A stretch of 64,000 bases of DNA, taken from Paenibacillus sp. 481 (lineage in GTDB: Bacteria; Bacillota; Bacilli; Paenibacillales; Paenibacillaceae). This document shows, in pieces, positions 1-7,966 of the stretch; the first letter of the stretch is position 1, and each line of letters starts with the position of its first letter. The DNA lies in assembly GCF_021223605.1 (NCBI RefSeq), contig NZ_CP075175.1, forward strand, positions 2,138,501 through 2,202,500, given 5' to 3'. The translations under genes and the position numbers were made by a program. The notes below the pieces were generated by a model that saw only the letters and a list, made by a program, of their open reading frames with translations, did no database searches and was not told the origin of the DNA.

Positions 1-920
1 ATAACGTCCGCGTAAATTTCGCGTGTTTTCGGTCCGATGTCGATGCCTTCCCAATCCGCAGGCATACCTGTTACGTCTACGATTTGAGTGTTAGCATCTG
101 CGCTGAAATCGTCTGTAACGACAATATCAACAGGCAAGTAAAGGTTCTTGCCGAGCTCTTTTGCTTTTTCGATAAAGCCAAGCGCTACGTCCAACTTCTC
201 GTTGTCCACAAGGGATTTACCGATCTCGTGGCCTTGAGCTTTAAAGAACGTGTAAGTCAAACCGCCGCCGATAACGATGTTGTCAGCAATCTCCAACATT
301 TTGTTAATAACGTCGATTTTGTCTTTTACTTTAGATCCGCCAACGATAGCCGTGAACGGACGCTCTGGGTTAGACAATGCTTTGCCAAGAACGTTCAATT
401 CTGACTCCATCAACAAACCGGATACTGCTGGCAAGTGATGAGCGATACCTTCTGTAGACGCGTGTGCACGGTGAGCAGCACCGAATGCATCATTAACAAA
501 CAGGTCAGCCAATTCAGCGAACGCTTTTGCCAATTCAGCATCGTTCTTCTCTTCGCCTTTGTGGAAACGAACGTTTTCCAATACGACAACGTCACCGTTT
601 TCCATTTTCGCGATTTCCGCTTTCACGTTTTCACCAATGGACTCATCCAATTTCTTAACTGGCTTGCCCAACAATTCGCTCAAACGAGCAGCTGCAGGCG
701 TCAAACGCATGGAGTCAACGACTTCACCTTTTGGACGACCCATGTGGCTTGCCAAGATTACTTTTGCACCGTTTTCGATCAAGAAATTGATCGTTGGCAA
801 TGTGTATTGAATACGAGTATCATCCGTAATCACACCATTTTCCAATGGCACGTTAAAATCAACGCGTACAAACACGCGTTTGCCGTTCACTTCTACATCA
901 CGTACACTCTTTTTGTTCAT
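1..920 (-). CDS. pgk: phosphoglycerate kinase, C-terminal part cut off by window edge
   Basis: Phosphoglycerate kinase transfers the phosphate of 1,3-bisphosphoglycerate to ADP in lower glycolysis, in the cytoplasm. The product starts [20 protein letters not shown], the usual Pgk N-terminus with the substrate-binding RVDFNVP segment right after, and the last visible part contains the conserved DIGPKT segment of the nucleotide-binding half. About 306 of roughly 393 residues are inside the window. The start ATG at 920 has a GGAGG site 8 bases upstream. It lies 640 bp downstream of gap in the same direction, the common gap-pgk order, but an intrinsic terminator and a long unusual spacer separate the two, so its expression may be partly independent. 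Confidence 0.97.
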   Translation of the reverse strand, partial: MNKKSVRDVEVNGKRVFVRVDFNVPLENGVITDDTRIQYTLPTINFLIENGAKVILASHMGRPKGEVVDSMRLTPAAARLSELLGKPVKKLDESIGENVKAEIAKMENGDVVVLENVRFHKGEEKNDAELAKAFAELADLFVNDAFGAAHRAHASTEGIAHHLPAVSGLLMESELNVLGKALSNPERPFTAIVGGSKVKDKIDVINKMLEIADNIVIGGGLTYTFFKAQGHEIGKSLVDNEKLDVALGFIEKAKELGKNLYLPVDIVVTDDFSADANTQIVDVTGMPADWEGIDIGPKTREIYADV

Positions 921-1559
921 TTCACGTTCCTCCTATCATATGCTAACCGTAAAATGCCCTCTGAATTAAGCAGAGCTGCGCTAGTTTCGTTCAATTCTGT
1001 ATGGTTTCTCTCTATTCCGCCTATTGCTGGCGAATTTATCTGTATGATTTATTTCGAAAATAATTTCGAAATTCGCTCTGTTTGAAACACATCACTCTGA
1101 ATGGGAAGGTATTCAGTGTGATTCTGTTATCGGTTCTGTTAAACAGGTTGTTTCTCTCCAAAGAACTACCTGTTTGTTGCTTATCTATATCTGTATCTAT
1201 TTATATCGTTCTGGTTGTATGATGCAGTGTATTTGATTCCATGCTGTGGTTGTTTCTCATATCGCCGAACATGTTCTATCTCTGTATTTGGGTTCTATAT
1301 TATCGGTTCTGTTACATGGTTCTGTTTAAATAACTCTGTATATTGGTTCTCTATATTTATATCTCTCTAAAAGGTAAACCACCGTTCAAGATGGTTCCAC
1401 TCCCTATCCTATCTCATTTCAAACATGGGCTCAAGCAGTCCGTTCAGGTTCTCGATGTGCCTACTTGAGTGTGTTCAATTGTAAAATGTTTACAGTTAAA
1501 CAACCAATCAAAGAGGAGACCTCTACGGTTACTCCTCTTTGATTGTGTTCGTTATGTGA
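921..1559. other. long gap-pgk intergenic spacer
   Basis: This 640 bp gap has no credible gene. It holds the gap terminator at its right end (1505-1545), a hairpin at 1091-1122 with 12-base arms and one mismatch, two copies of TTTCGAAA near 1053-1071, and a pyrimidine-rich stretch (about 1130-1350, plus-strand reading) in which GGTTCT recurs at 1132, 1291, 1305, 1318 and 1345. On the pgk coding strand these are AGAACC repeats upstream of the pgk ribosome binding site. A pgk promoter probably lies here but I could not place one. Confidence 0.6.
1505..1545 (-). terminator. intrinsic terminator after gap
   Basis: A perfect 14 bp inverted repeat (CAATCAAAGAGGAG and its complement) encloses a 13-base loop, 15 bases after the gap stop codon. 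In the gap direction it is followed by a moderately T-rich tail (TTGGTTGTTT). It would limit read-through from gap into pgk. Confidence 0.8.
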
Positions 1560-2582
<1,023 letters not shown>

Positions 2583-2597
2583 CTATATCCATTTTAT

Positions 2598-3653
2598 TTA
2601 TTGCTCAAGACGGCCCATAGGCACATCGAGACCACACAAGTAAACAATTTCTAATGCCGCAGCTTCGTCAATGACTAAGATGTGTTCATAGCCTGATTTC
2701 AGTACAGCGGTAATCGCTTCGCCTTTGCTTCTGCCGCCAGCGACTGCAATAACGACCTCTGTTGAGGAAATATCCTCTAACCGTAAGCCCATTGTGAGCA
2801 TCGCATGAACGACTTTGCCATTGCGGTCAAAGTAATAACCGAAAGCTTCGGCTAGCGCACCTTCTGACATGAGCTGCTGGATCGTCTCGTCATCGACACG
2901 ACGACGCTTAGCCATGACCAAGGCATCTCCGATACCATGCACGACGATGCGTGCTTGGCGAATGACGCGCAACATGTCTTGAATGTTAGGATCTTGCTTC
3001 AACGATTGATACGCCTCTTCACTAAGCTGATCCGGCACGTGCAGCAGTCGATACTGCGCACCTACTCGCTTCGCCATAGTGGAAGCAATCGTATTCGCTT
3101 GATATTCGAGACTCTCACCGAGTCCGCCACGCGCTGGGACAAACCAGTTCCCACGTAGCGATGTAGAGCTCGTTAATTGGTCAGCCATCGCTGCCAATGT
3201 CGACCCGCCCGTTACGGCGACGACATCTTCCTTGCCCATTACGCTGCTGAGCGCTTGGCACGCCGCTTGACCAAGCTCCTGCTTGGCGGCGGGCGACATA
3301 TCCGAGTTGCCAGGGACGACAATGACCTGCTTCAATCCGAACGCTTGACGAATCGCTTCCTCAAGCACGCGCGTACCGAGCAGCTCCCGCATCAACGGCT
3401 CCAGTTGCTGGACAAGCTTGCGCCCGTCTTCACTGATTCGCATGCCGGTGCTGTCTGTTTCGATCAGGCCCTGGGCCTTCAACAAGTCAGCTTCCGCCCG
3501 CAATACGCGCTCTGTCATTTGCAGAGACGTTGCGAGTGTCCTTCTTCCAACGGATTCGGACAACATAATTTGATGCAGAATCGTATAACGCTTCTTCAAC
3601 AGTTCCATGAGATCGGGCAGAAGTCGCTTTTGTATATCTATCCAACCACGCAT
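2598..3653 (-). CDS. cggR: central glycolytic genes regulator CggR
   Basis: SorC/DeoR-type repressor of the gapA operon whose DNA binding is relieved by fructose-1,6-bisphosphate in Bacillus subtilis. The 351-residue product has an N-terminal winged-helix region (residues about 15-75, with RYTILHQI and GRRTLATSL resembling B. subtilis CggR) and a C-terminal sugar-phosphate-binding domain. The longest frame begins at 3791, but that extension runs across the promoter and operator; the ATG at 3653 has AGGAG 8 bases upstream and gives the family length. It is first in the cggR-gap operon and probably autoregulated through the operator just upstream. Confidence 0.95.
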   Translation of the reverse strand: MRGWIDIQKRLLPDLMELLKKRYTILHQIMLSESVGRRTLATSLQMTERVLRAEADLLKAQGLIETDSTGMRISEDGRKLVQQLEPLMRELLGTRVLEEAIRQAFGLKQVIVVPGNSDMSPAAKQELGQAACQALSSVMGKEDVVAVTGGSTLAAMADQLTSSTSLRGNWFVPARGGLGESLEYQANTIASTMAKRVGAQYRLLHVPDQLSEEAYQSLKQDPNIQDMLRVIRQARIVVHGIGDALVMAKRRRVDDETIQQLMSEGALAEAFGYYFDRNGKVVHAMLTMGLRLEDISSTEVVIAVAGGRSKGEAITAVLKSGYEHILVIDEAAALEIVYLCGLDVPMGRLEQ

Positions 3654-3688
3654 TTGTTCCACTCCTGCTCTCCCCAAACCAACCGTTG

Positions 3689-3724
3689 GACTAAAAACGT
3701 CCCAACATAACTTTTTATGTCCCA
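3689..3724 (-). promoter_or_regulatory. CggR operator
   Basis: On the minus strand the site reads TGGGAC-N6-AGTT-N4-TGGGAC-N6-AGTC. The B. subtilis CggR operator is CGGGAC-N6-TGTC-N4-CGGGAC-N6-TGTC, so the two direct repeats and all spacings are conserved. It begins at the expected transcription start and ends 36 bases before the cggR start codon, where a bound repressor would block elongation or initiation. Confidence 0.85.
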
Positions 3725-3729
3725 CCACT

Positions 3730-3758
3730 ATTTTACCGAATAATTCAGCAACTTGCAA
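3730..3758 (-). promoter_or_regulatory. sigma-A promoter of cggR-gap
   Basis: The -35 TTGCAA (3753-3758) and -10 TAAAAT (3730-3735) are 17 bases apart on the minus strand. The predicted transcription start near 3723 falls on the edge of the CggR operator. Confidence 0.8.
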
Positions 3759-3858
3759 GCATCCCGCATCTAGAATGGGCAACGTTCGCACAACTTATTC
3801 ATTTTGACCAAAAGCATCTAAAAATCACGCCCCACAAAATGCACAAACTGCTCTACAG

Positions 3859-3887
3859 TTGACTTTTTTATCGATTATATGTAAAAA
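3859..3887 (+). promoter_or_regulatory. probable promoter of the tetR-SMR genes
   Basis: TTGACT (3859-3864) and TAAAAA (3882-3887) are separated by 17 bases. A palindrome begins three bases after the -10 box, consistent with a repressed promoter. Confidence 0.6.
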
Positions 3888-3889
3888 TG

Positions 3890-3906
3890 AATGACAATCA
3901 GTCATT
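3890..3906. promoter_or_regulatory. palindromic operator, likely for the adjacent TetR protein
   Basis: AATGAC-N5-GTCATT is a perfect 6 bp inverted repeat directly downstream of the -10 box and about 50 bases before the TetR start codon. Size and position suit a TetR-family operator; assignment to this particular regulator is inference. Confidence 0.55.
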
Positions 3907-3958
3907 TTTGAAACGGGCTGTTGTGCGGGATATTTCAAACAGGTGGTGACCTGCTCTC

Positions 3959-4603
3959 ATGAATGTTAAGAAAGAAGCGAAGTTTAATGCCCTGCTGCAA
4001 GCTTCGATTGAGCTTATTTTGGAAAAAGGATTTCAAAAGATGTCCGTTAGTGACATTGTTAAGCGCGCTGGTGTGGCACAAGGTACCTTTTATATTTATT
4101 TTCCAACAAAAAATGATATTGTCCCTGCGGTTGCTGAACATATTTTGGAGCAACTTCTGTCGCAGATCAAGTCAACCACGGTTGCATCACATAGCTTCTG
4201 GGATAAGGTGCACACTATAATCGATGCTACTTTTGACATGACGTCTCATTATAAGGAAGCAATCTTACTTTGTTATTCTGGACTTGCGTATCACCATTCT
4301 TTTTTACAGTGGGAAAAAATTTATGATCCTTACTACGTCTGGTTTGCCGAGCAAATTCGCTCTGCGCAGCAAACAGGAGAAGTCAATCAGGATATTGTCG
4401 TGACCGACCGTCTTGTCCGCATGATCATCAATATGGTCGAGCAAACGGCAGAGATGTACTTCTTCGTCGATGTTCAACAGGAGCAGCATGGTGAGAAGAT
4501 TAGCACGGAGCAATCCTCATCAACTGGCATGGAGCATCAGCTCAAGCAGGAGCTATTTGATTTTATTTCTCGTTCGCTGAGTTCGCTAAATTCACGGAAT
4601 TGA
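3959..4603 (+). CDS. TetR/AcrR-family transcriptional regulator (YvdT-like)
   Basis: A 214-residue regulator with a TetR-type helix-turn-helix in residues about 10-57 (ending in the typical GTFYIYFPTK turn) and a helical ligand domain that is not recognisable by itself. The ATG at 3959 follows AGGTGGTGA. It is followed 109 bases downstream by a pair of small multidrug resistance genes, the same arrangement as yvdT-yvdS-yvdR in B. subtilis, so it is most likely their repressor. The effector is unknown; the pump substrate is a reasonable guess. Confidence 0.85.
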   Translation: MNVKKEAKFNALLQASIELILEKGFQKMSVSDIVKRAGVAQGTFYIYFPTKNDIVPAVAEHILEQLLSQIKSTTVASHSFWDKVHTIIDATFDMTSHYKEAILLCYSGLAYHHSFLQWEKIYDPYYVWFAEQIRSAQQTGEVNQDIVVTDRLVRMIINMVEQTAEMYFFVDVQQEQHGEKISTEQSSSTGMEHQLKQELFDFISRSLSSLNSRN

Positions 4604-4712
4604 CGGGACAAGGAACATCTATAACAGGGCATCGACATGTGCTCCTCTCACCACTATTTTGAAAAGTAAAATTCGTTATTGAACCCGCACCTCATATCAA
4701 GGAGGTCATATT

Positions 4713-5048
4713 GTGGCTTGGCTGCTAGTATTATTAGCTGCACTATTGGAAATTGTTTGGGCTTCGGGCCTGAAGTACGCGACAACAACTTGGCATTGGA
4801 TTGGCGTAGCTGTGTTAATTACGGTAAGCTTCGGCCTGCTTATTCGCTCTTATAAGACGCTGCCAGTTGCGATTGCGTACACGGTCTTTGTAGGTATCGG
4901 CACAATCGGTACATACGTTATCGGTATCGTAATGGGCGAAGATTTTAACGCCTTGCAAATCATGTTCTTGCTCATTTTACTTGGAGGCATCATCGGTATG
5001 AAAGTTACGACACCGGATGAAGCTGAGAGCGGAAAGGGTGAGGCATAA
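4713..5048 (+). CDS. SMR-family efflux subunit (YvdS-like)
   Basis: A 111-residue four-helix membrane protein of the small multidrug resistance family. Glu13 in the first helix (LLEIVWASGLKY) is the conserved proton and substrate-binding residue, and YTVFVGIGTIGTY is the typical helix 3 glycine motif. Start is GTG at 4713 with AAGGAGG upstream. Its stop overlaps the next start by one base (TAATG), as in obligate SMR heterodimers. The sequence resembles B. subtilis YvdS from memory. Substrates could be quaternary ammonium compounds or guanidinium-like cations; not decidable here. Confidence 0.9.
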   Translation: MAWLLVLLAALLEIVWASGLKYATTTWHWIGVAVLITVSFGLLIRSYKTLPVAIAYTVFVGIGTIGTYVIGIVMGEDFNALQIMFLLILLGGIIGMKVTTPDEAESGKGEA

Positions 5049-5362
5049 TGGCTTGGCTATATTTGATCTTGGCCGGACTTGAAGAAATTATTGCCGTTAT
5101 CGCGATGAAGCATATGGACGGCTTTAAAAAGAAAGGTCCACTTGCGGTCGTCATCATCGGCCTTGTCGCCTCGATCTATTTACTGACCCACTCGATGAGC
5201 GTCATTCCTGCGGGTGTCGCCTATGCGGTATGGGCAGGAGTCGGAACGGTCGGAATTACGCTGGTGAGCATGCTCTGGTTCAAGGAACATTATCGTCCGG
5301 TACAGTTTGTATTTTTAGGCTGCATTATTATTGGCATTGTGGGGTTGAAGTTAACGACATAA
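5048..5362 (+). CDS. SMR-family efflux subunit (YvdR-like)
   Basis: Second half of the paired SMR transporter, 104 residues, four predicted membrane helices. It keeps Glu13 in helix 1 (LAGLEEIIAV) and the AYAVWAGVGTVG motif in helix 3. The two subunits differ in the charge of their loops, consistent with opposite membrane orientation in a heterodimer. Translation is coupled to the upstream gene through a one-base overlap. A strong terminator follows at 5479-5516. Confidence 0.9.
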   Translation: MAWLYLILAGLEEIIAVIAMKHMDGFKKKGPLAVVIIGLVASIYLLTHSMSVIPAGVAYAVWAGVGTVGITLVSMLWFKEHYRPVQFVFLGCIIIGIVGLKLTT

Positions 5363-5478
5363 CGAAAAACACAACGTACATCAACTCCTCCAATCCGTAC
5401 AGCGCACGAAGTCATGCATCACGTTGGGACAATTAACGGTGGAGCACATTAGACATTAAGCTTACTTTATTTACAATG

Positions 5479-5516
5479 ACGCTTGGAGCACAGCACGACG
5501 CTCCAAGCGTTTTTTA
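5479..5516 (+). terminator. intrinsic terminator after the SMR pair
   Basis: A perfect 11 bp stem (ACGCTTGGAGC with its complement) and a 10-base loop are followed by TTTTTT. It ends the tetR-SMR transcript and separates it from the AT-rich peptide island. Confidence 0.9.
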
Positions 5517-5700
5517 TGCCAAAGTTGTTTTATGCGAATGCTATATCCTCAAAATATATCTATTAATTTGAAATTTTTACATATTATATAGTGGAAATAT
5601 AGGGAAGAACATGTTATTTTATTACTCGGGATTAAATATTAAACATATTAATGAGATATTTAAGTTAGATAATATCTTGTTTGGAAAAGAAGGGAACATA

Positions 5701-6183
5701 ATGGAGAATAACTCAACAAAAGAAAATATCCACAGAAAGTTTTTGAAAGTTCCTTCAAAAAGAGAACTGCAAGTTGGTGATTATATTCCAAATATCATTT
5801 TAAAAGATGGTAATGAATCATTTAGAATGCATGACTTAATTAAACGAAATCATCTTATTGCTACCTTTTTTAGCACAGACTGTGACTCCTGTGAACCGGC
5901 AATGGAAGCTCTCGGAAGATTTCAAGACATAAATCCAAACTTAAATATCGTTGCTTTTGTAAACACAACGGATGAATTATTACATATGTTAAGAGAATAT
6001 TATCAAAATAAAATATTGTTATTCATGATGCCGAAAGCAAAAATGAATGAGGAATTACAGACATATCAATTTCCAAAAGGATATACACTCAATAGCTTGG
6101 GTCAGGTGTTGGCTGTGGAAACATGCAGTGAAGTATTCTGGTACAACAAATTAAAAGATCCACTAAGGAAATTAGATTTATAA
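5701..6183 (+). CDS. thioredoxin/TlpA-like protein of the peptide cluster
   Basis: A 160-residue protein with a thioredoxin-like core: a strand (HLIATFF) followed by a CDSC pair at residues 61-64 and a second strand (NIVAFVN). This is the active-site layout of TlpA/MauD-type thiol-disulfide oxidoreductases. No signal peptide or membrane helix is visible, so it is probably cytoplasmic or membrane-peripheral. The frame opens at 5611, also with an AGGGAA-like site, so a 190-residue form is possible; I prefer ATG 5701 with GAAGGG upstream. First gene of the AT-rich plus-strand cluster. A role in redox handling of the ten-cysteine peptides encoded at the end of the cluster is inference. Confidence 0.75.
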   Translation: MENNSTKENIHRKFLKVPSKRELQVGDYIPNIILKDGNESFRMHDLIKRNHLIATFFSTDCDSCEPAMEALGRFQDINPNLNIVAFVNTTDELLHMLREYYQNKILLFMMPKAKMNEELQTYQFPKGYTLNSLGQVLAVETCSEVFWYNKLKDPLRKLDL

Positions 6184-6204
6184 CAAATATCGGGAGGGAT
6201 TCTT

Positions 6205-6612
6205 GTGAGTTTGAAAAATATTTTTCAAAGAGCAGCAAAGGAAAAAACGGAGAACATCGACCTAGGTGAAAAAAAGTTCCCGTTTGAAATACTGAAAATG
6301 GACACCCCGATTACTCAAAATAGTTTATTCGCCATTATTTCTCTTAGTTGTACCCACTGTATTGACTTACTATCCGAGTTTGAACAGATTAATGATAAAG
6401 ATAACTTTATTCTTATAACGGATGGCACTGAAGAAGATAATTTGGAAATTAAAGAACACTTCGGCTACACATTCCCTATAATTTCTTATCGTGGCCCTCT
6501 AAGTAAGTTAGAGGTTGAAACAACTCCTTACTTAGTTTTGGTAAGTCCCAATGGTCAAATACTGAATCACTCTCAAGCGACTGATATTTCATCAGTACTG
6601 AGTATGCTTTAG
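6205..6612 (+). CDS. second thioredoxin-like protein with CTHC pair
   Basis: A 135-residue protein with a thioredoxin-type segment: the strand SLFAIISLS runs into CTHC at residues 49-52, then a helix and the strand NFILITDG, and a proline in a TTPYLVLVSPNG segment that matches the cis-Pro loop plus last strand of the fold. Start is GTG at 6205 with GGGAGG upstream, 21 bases after the previous gene. No signal peptide is seen. It may relay electrons with the neighbouring MauE-like protein. Homology to a specific characterised protein is not claimed. Confidence 0.72.
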   Translation: MSLKNIFQRAAKEKTENIDLGEKKFPFEILKMDTPITQNSLFAIISLSCTHCIDLLSEFEQINDKDNFILITDGTEEDNLEIKEHFGYTFPIISYRGPLSKLEVETTPYLVLVSPNGQILNHSQATDISSVLSML

Positions 6613-6621
6613 GTATCTAAA

Positions 6622-7137
6622 ATGAGTTGGAGTATCCTGTTTCAATTTATTATTGCCTTTATCTTCGCACTGTCTTTATTTTCAAAGTTATCTGATTACG
6701 ATTCTTTTTTTCAAGAAGTAGAATCGCTTGAAATTATTCCTCATAAGTTAATTGCATTATCTGTTTATAGCTTATTAATATTTGAACTATTCCTCGTAGT
6801 TTCTTATGTTCTTGACTTGTTTAGTGTTTGGAGAGAGTTATTTACGATTACATTGTTACTCTTCTTCATCATAATTTTACTAAGAAAGACTAAAACAAAG
6901 AATCAAACCACTTGTTCTTGTTTTGGGAACGATAACTTTTTAAACAAATATCCCATCCAAAGAAATCTCATACTGATTTTGATTTGCATCTTAAATATGA
7001 ATATCGTATCTTTTCAGTTTCAATGGTCACACTCCATATTTTTATTTTTTAGCATTCTGCTCTTTCTTGTACTTTTCGATATATGGAACACTATTAAAAA
7101 GATTAAAGTAATGGGGAAAATACATGATCATATTTAG
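6622..7137 (+). CDS. MauE/DoxX-like redox-associated membrane protein
   Basis: A 171-residue membrane protein with about four hydrophobic helices and a short cytosolic or external loop carrying CSCFG (Cys98 and Cys100) followed by a PIQRNLIL segment. This C-x-C-F-G plus R-N arrangement is what I know from MauE-type proteins, which support disulfide formation in methylamine dehydrogenase maturation. It would be the membrane partner of the thioredoxin-like proteins on both sides. The ribosome binding site is weak (AGGTATC). It overlaps the next gene by 14 bases, which suggests coupled translation. Confidence 0.75.
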   Translation: MSWSILFQFIIAFIFALSLFSKLSDYDSFFQEVESLEIIPHKLIALSVYSLLIFELFLVVSYVLDLFSVWRELFTITLLLFFIIILLRKTKTKNQTTCSCFGNDNFLNKYPIQRNLILILICILNMNIVSFQFQWSHSIFLFFSILLFLVLFDIWNTIKKIKVMGKIHDHI

Positions 7138-7558
7138 CGTTATTTTCATCTTTTCACTTCTCATTATTGCTGTCGGATATCGCTTTTATTTAGGAAAGAA
7201 GCTAGAAAAGCTTCAATTGAAGCAATTTGAGAAAATGGATCATATGCATCCTGAAAAATCAAAGCATTTGCTATTAATCCATTTTTCCTCAGACCATTTA
7301 AACAAATTAGAAGAGATTTTGTGTAAAGAAGAAATCCCCGCGTTGTCCATCATTTTTATAGGACCTCAGTGGATGTTTAATGTAAAAGAAAAGGCATGGA
7401 CGAGGCATAGATTGACCCATATTGCATGGAAAAAACAAGATGATGATTTTATAGGTATTTCAACATTGTTTGTTAGGAAAGAAAATAGCAAGGTAGTCTT
7501 CCACAATGATGCGGTGAAGTACTTGAAAAATACATTTTTTCTGAATAGAGGGTATTAA
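7124..7558 (+). CDS. membrane-anchored thioredoxin-fold-like protein lacking CxxC
   Basis: A 144-residue protein with one N-terminal membrane helix (residues about 2-22) and a soluble domain. The segment KHLLLIHFSSDHLNKLEEIL lines up by eye with the active-site strand and helix of the upstream CDSC protein, but the cysteine pair is replaced by S-D-H-L; a later SIIFIGPQ strand also matches in spacing. I therefore suspect a catalytically silent thioredoxin-like scaffold or chaperone anchored in the membrane, like the MauD layout. This is an inference from weak similarity; alternatively it is an unrelated small membrane protein. Confidence 0.55.
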   Translation: MIIFSVIFIFSLLIIAVGYRFYLGKKLEKLQLKQFEKMDHMHPEKSKHLLLIHFSSDHLNKLEEILCKEEIPALSIIFIGPQWMFNVKEKAWTRHRLTHIAWKKQDDDFIGISTLFVRKENSKVVFHNDAVKYLKNTFFLNRGY

Positions 7559-7560
7559 AT

Positions 7561-7959
7561 ATGAATGATCAAAAAATAACAGCACAGCTTATTTTAGCTG
7601 AACAAATAAAGTTTGATTCTATAGGAAATTGTCATTCTGCAAAGAACATTTTAAACAAAATTAGTGTCCCATTATTTCCTGCTGCAGTTATAGCCGACGT
7701 ATTAGCAAAAATCTACCTTGAAACTCATGACTATGAAACCGAAGCGGAATTCACCATAATATCCCCTGATGATCGAATAATATTTATTATGACTTCATTA
7801 CCAGTAAAGAGTTTACGTGCGAAAGAAGCTATCCCTGGCTTCGACATGGCCTTCAACGTAAGGTTTCCAGTTGTAGAGGAAGGTAACTATTTTTGTAGGC
7901 TGGTTATAGACGGTGAATTATTATGCCAATATCCTTTCTATGTTAATAGTAAAGAGTAA
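7561..7959 (+). CDS. unknown protein of the peptide cluster
   Basis: A 132-residue soluble protein that I do not recognise with certainty. Its C-terminal half is beta-rich and ends in EGNYFCRLVIDGELLCQYPF, a pattern seen in small sandwich-fold proteins such as the DUF6941-type families, where a final strand carries a dipping G-x-x-x-x-x-x-PF motif. No signal peptide or membrane helix. It begins two bases after the previous gene with GAGGG upstream and is followed seven bases later by the ABC exporter, so it is clearly part of the operon. Substrate peptide binding or immunity are possible roles without direct evidence. Confidence 0.6.
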   Translation: MNDQKITAQLILAEQIKFDSIGNCHSAKNILNKISVPLFPAAVIADVLAKIYLETHDYETEAEFTIISPDDRIIFIMTSLPVKSLRAKEAIPGFDMAFNVRFPVVEEGNYFCRLVIDGELLCQYPFYVNSKE

Positions 7960-7966
7960 TTAATAT

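Larger units (their letters stand above)
3654..3958. other. divergent control region between cggR and the tetR gene
   Basis: The 305 bp between the two start codons holds the CggR operator and cggR promoter on the left, and a second promoter with a palindromic operator for the TetR-SMR genes on the right. No further gene is seen. Confidence 0.7.

Noticed and set aside
4604..4712. Guanidine (ykkC-type) riboswitch upstream of the SMR genes
   Set aside because: The 109-base gap is too short and lacks the conserved ykkC helices; control by the TetR protein explains the context.
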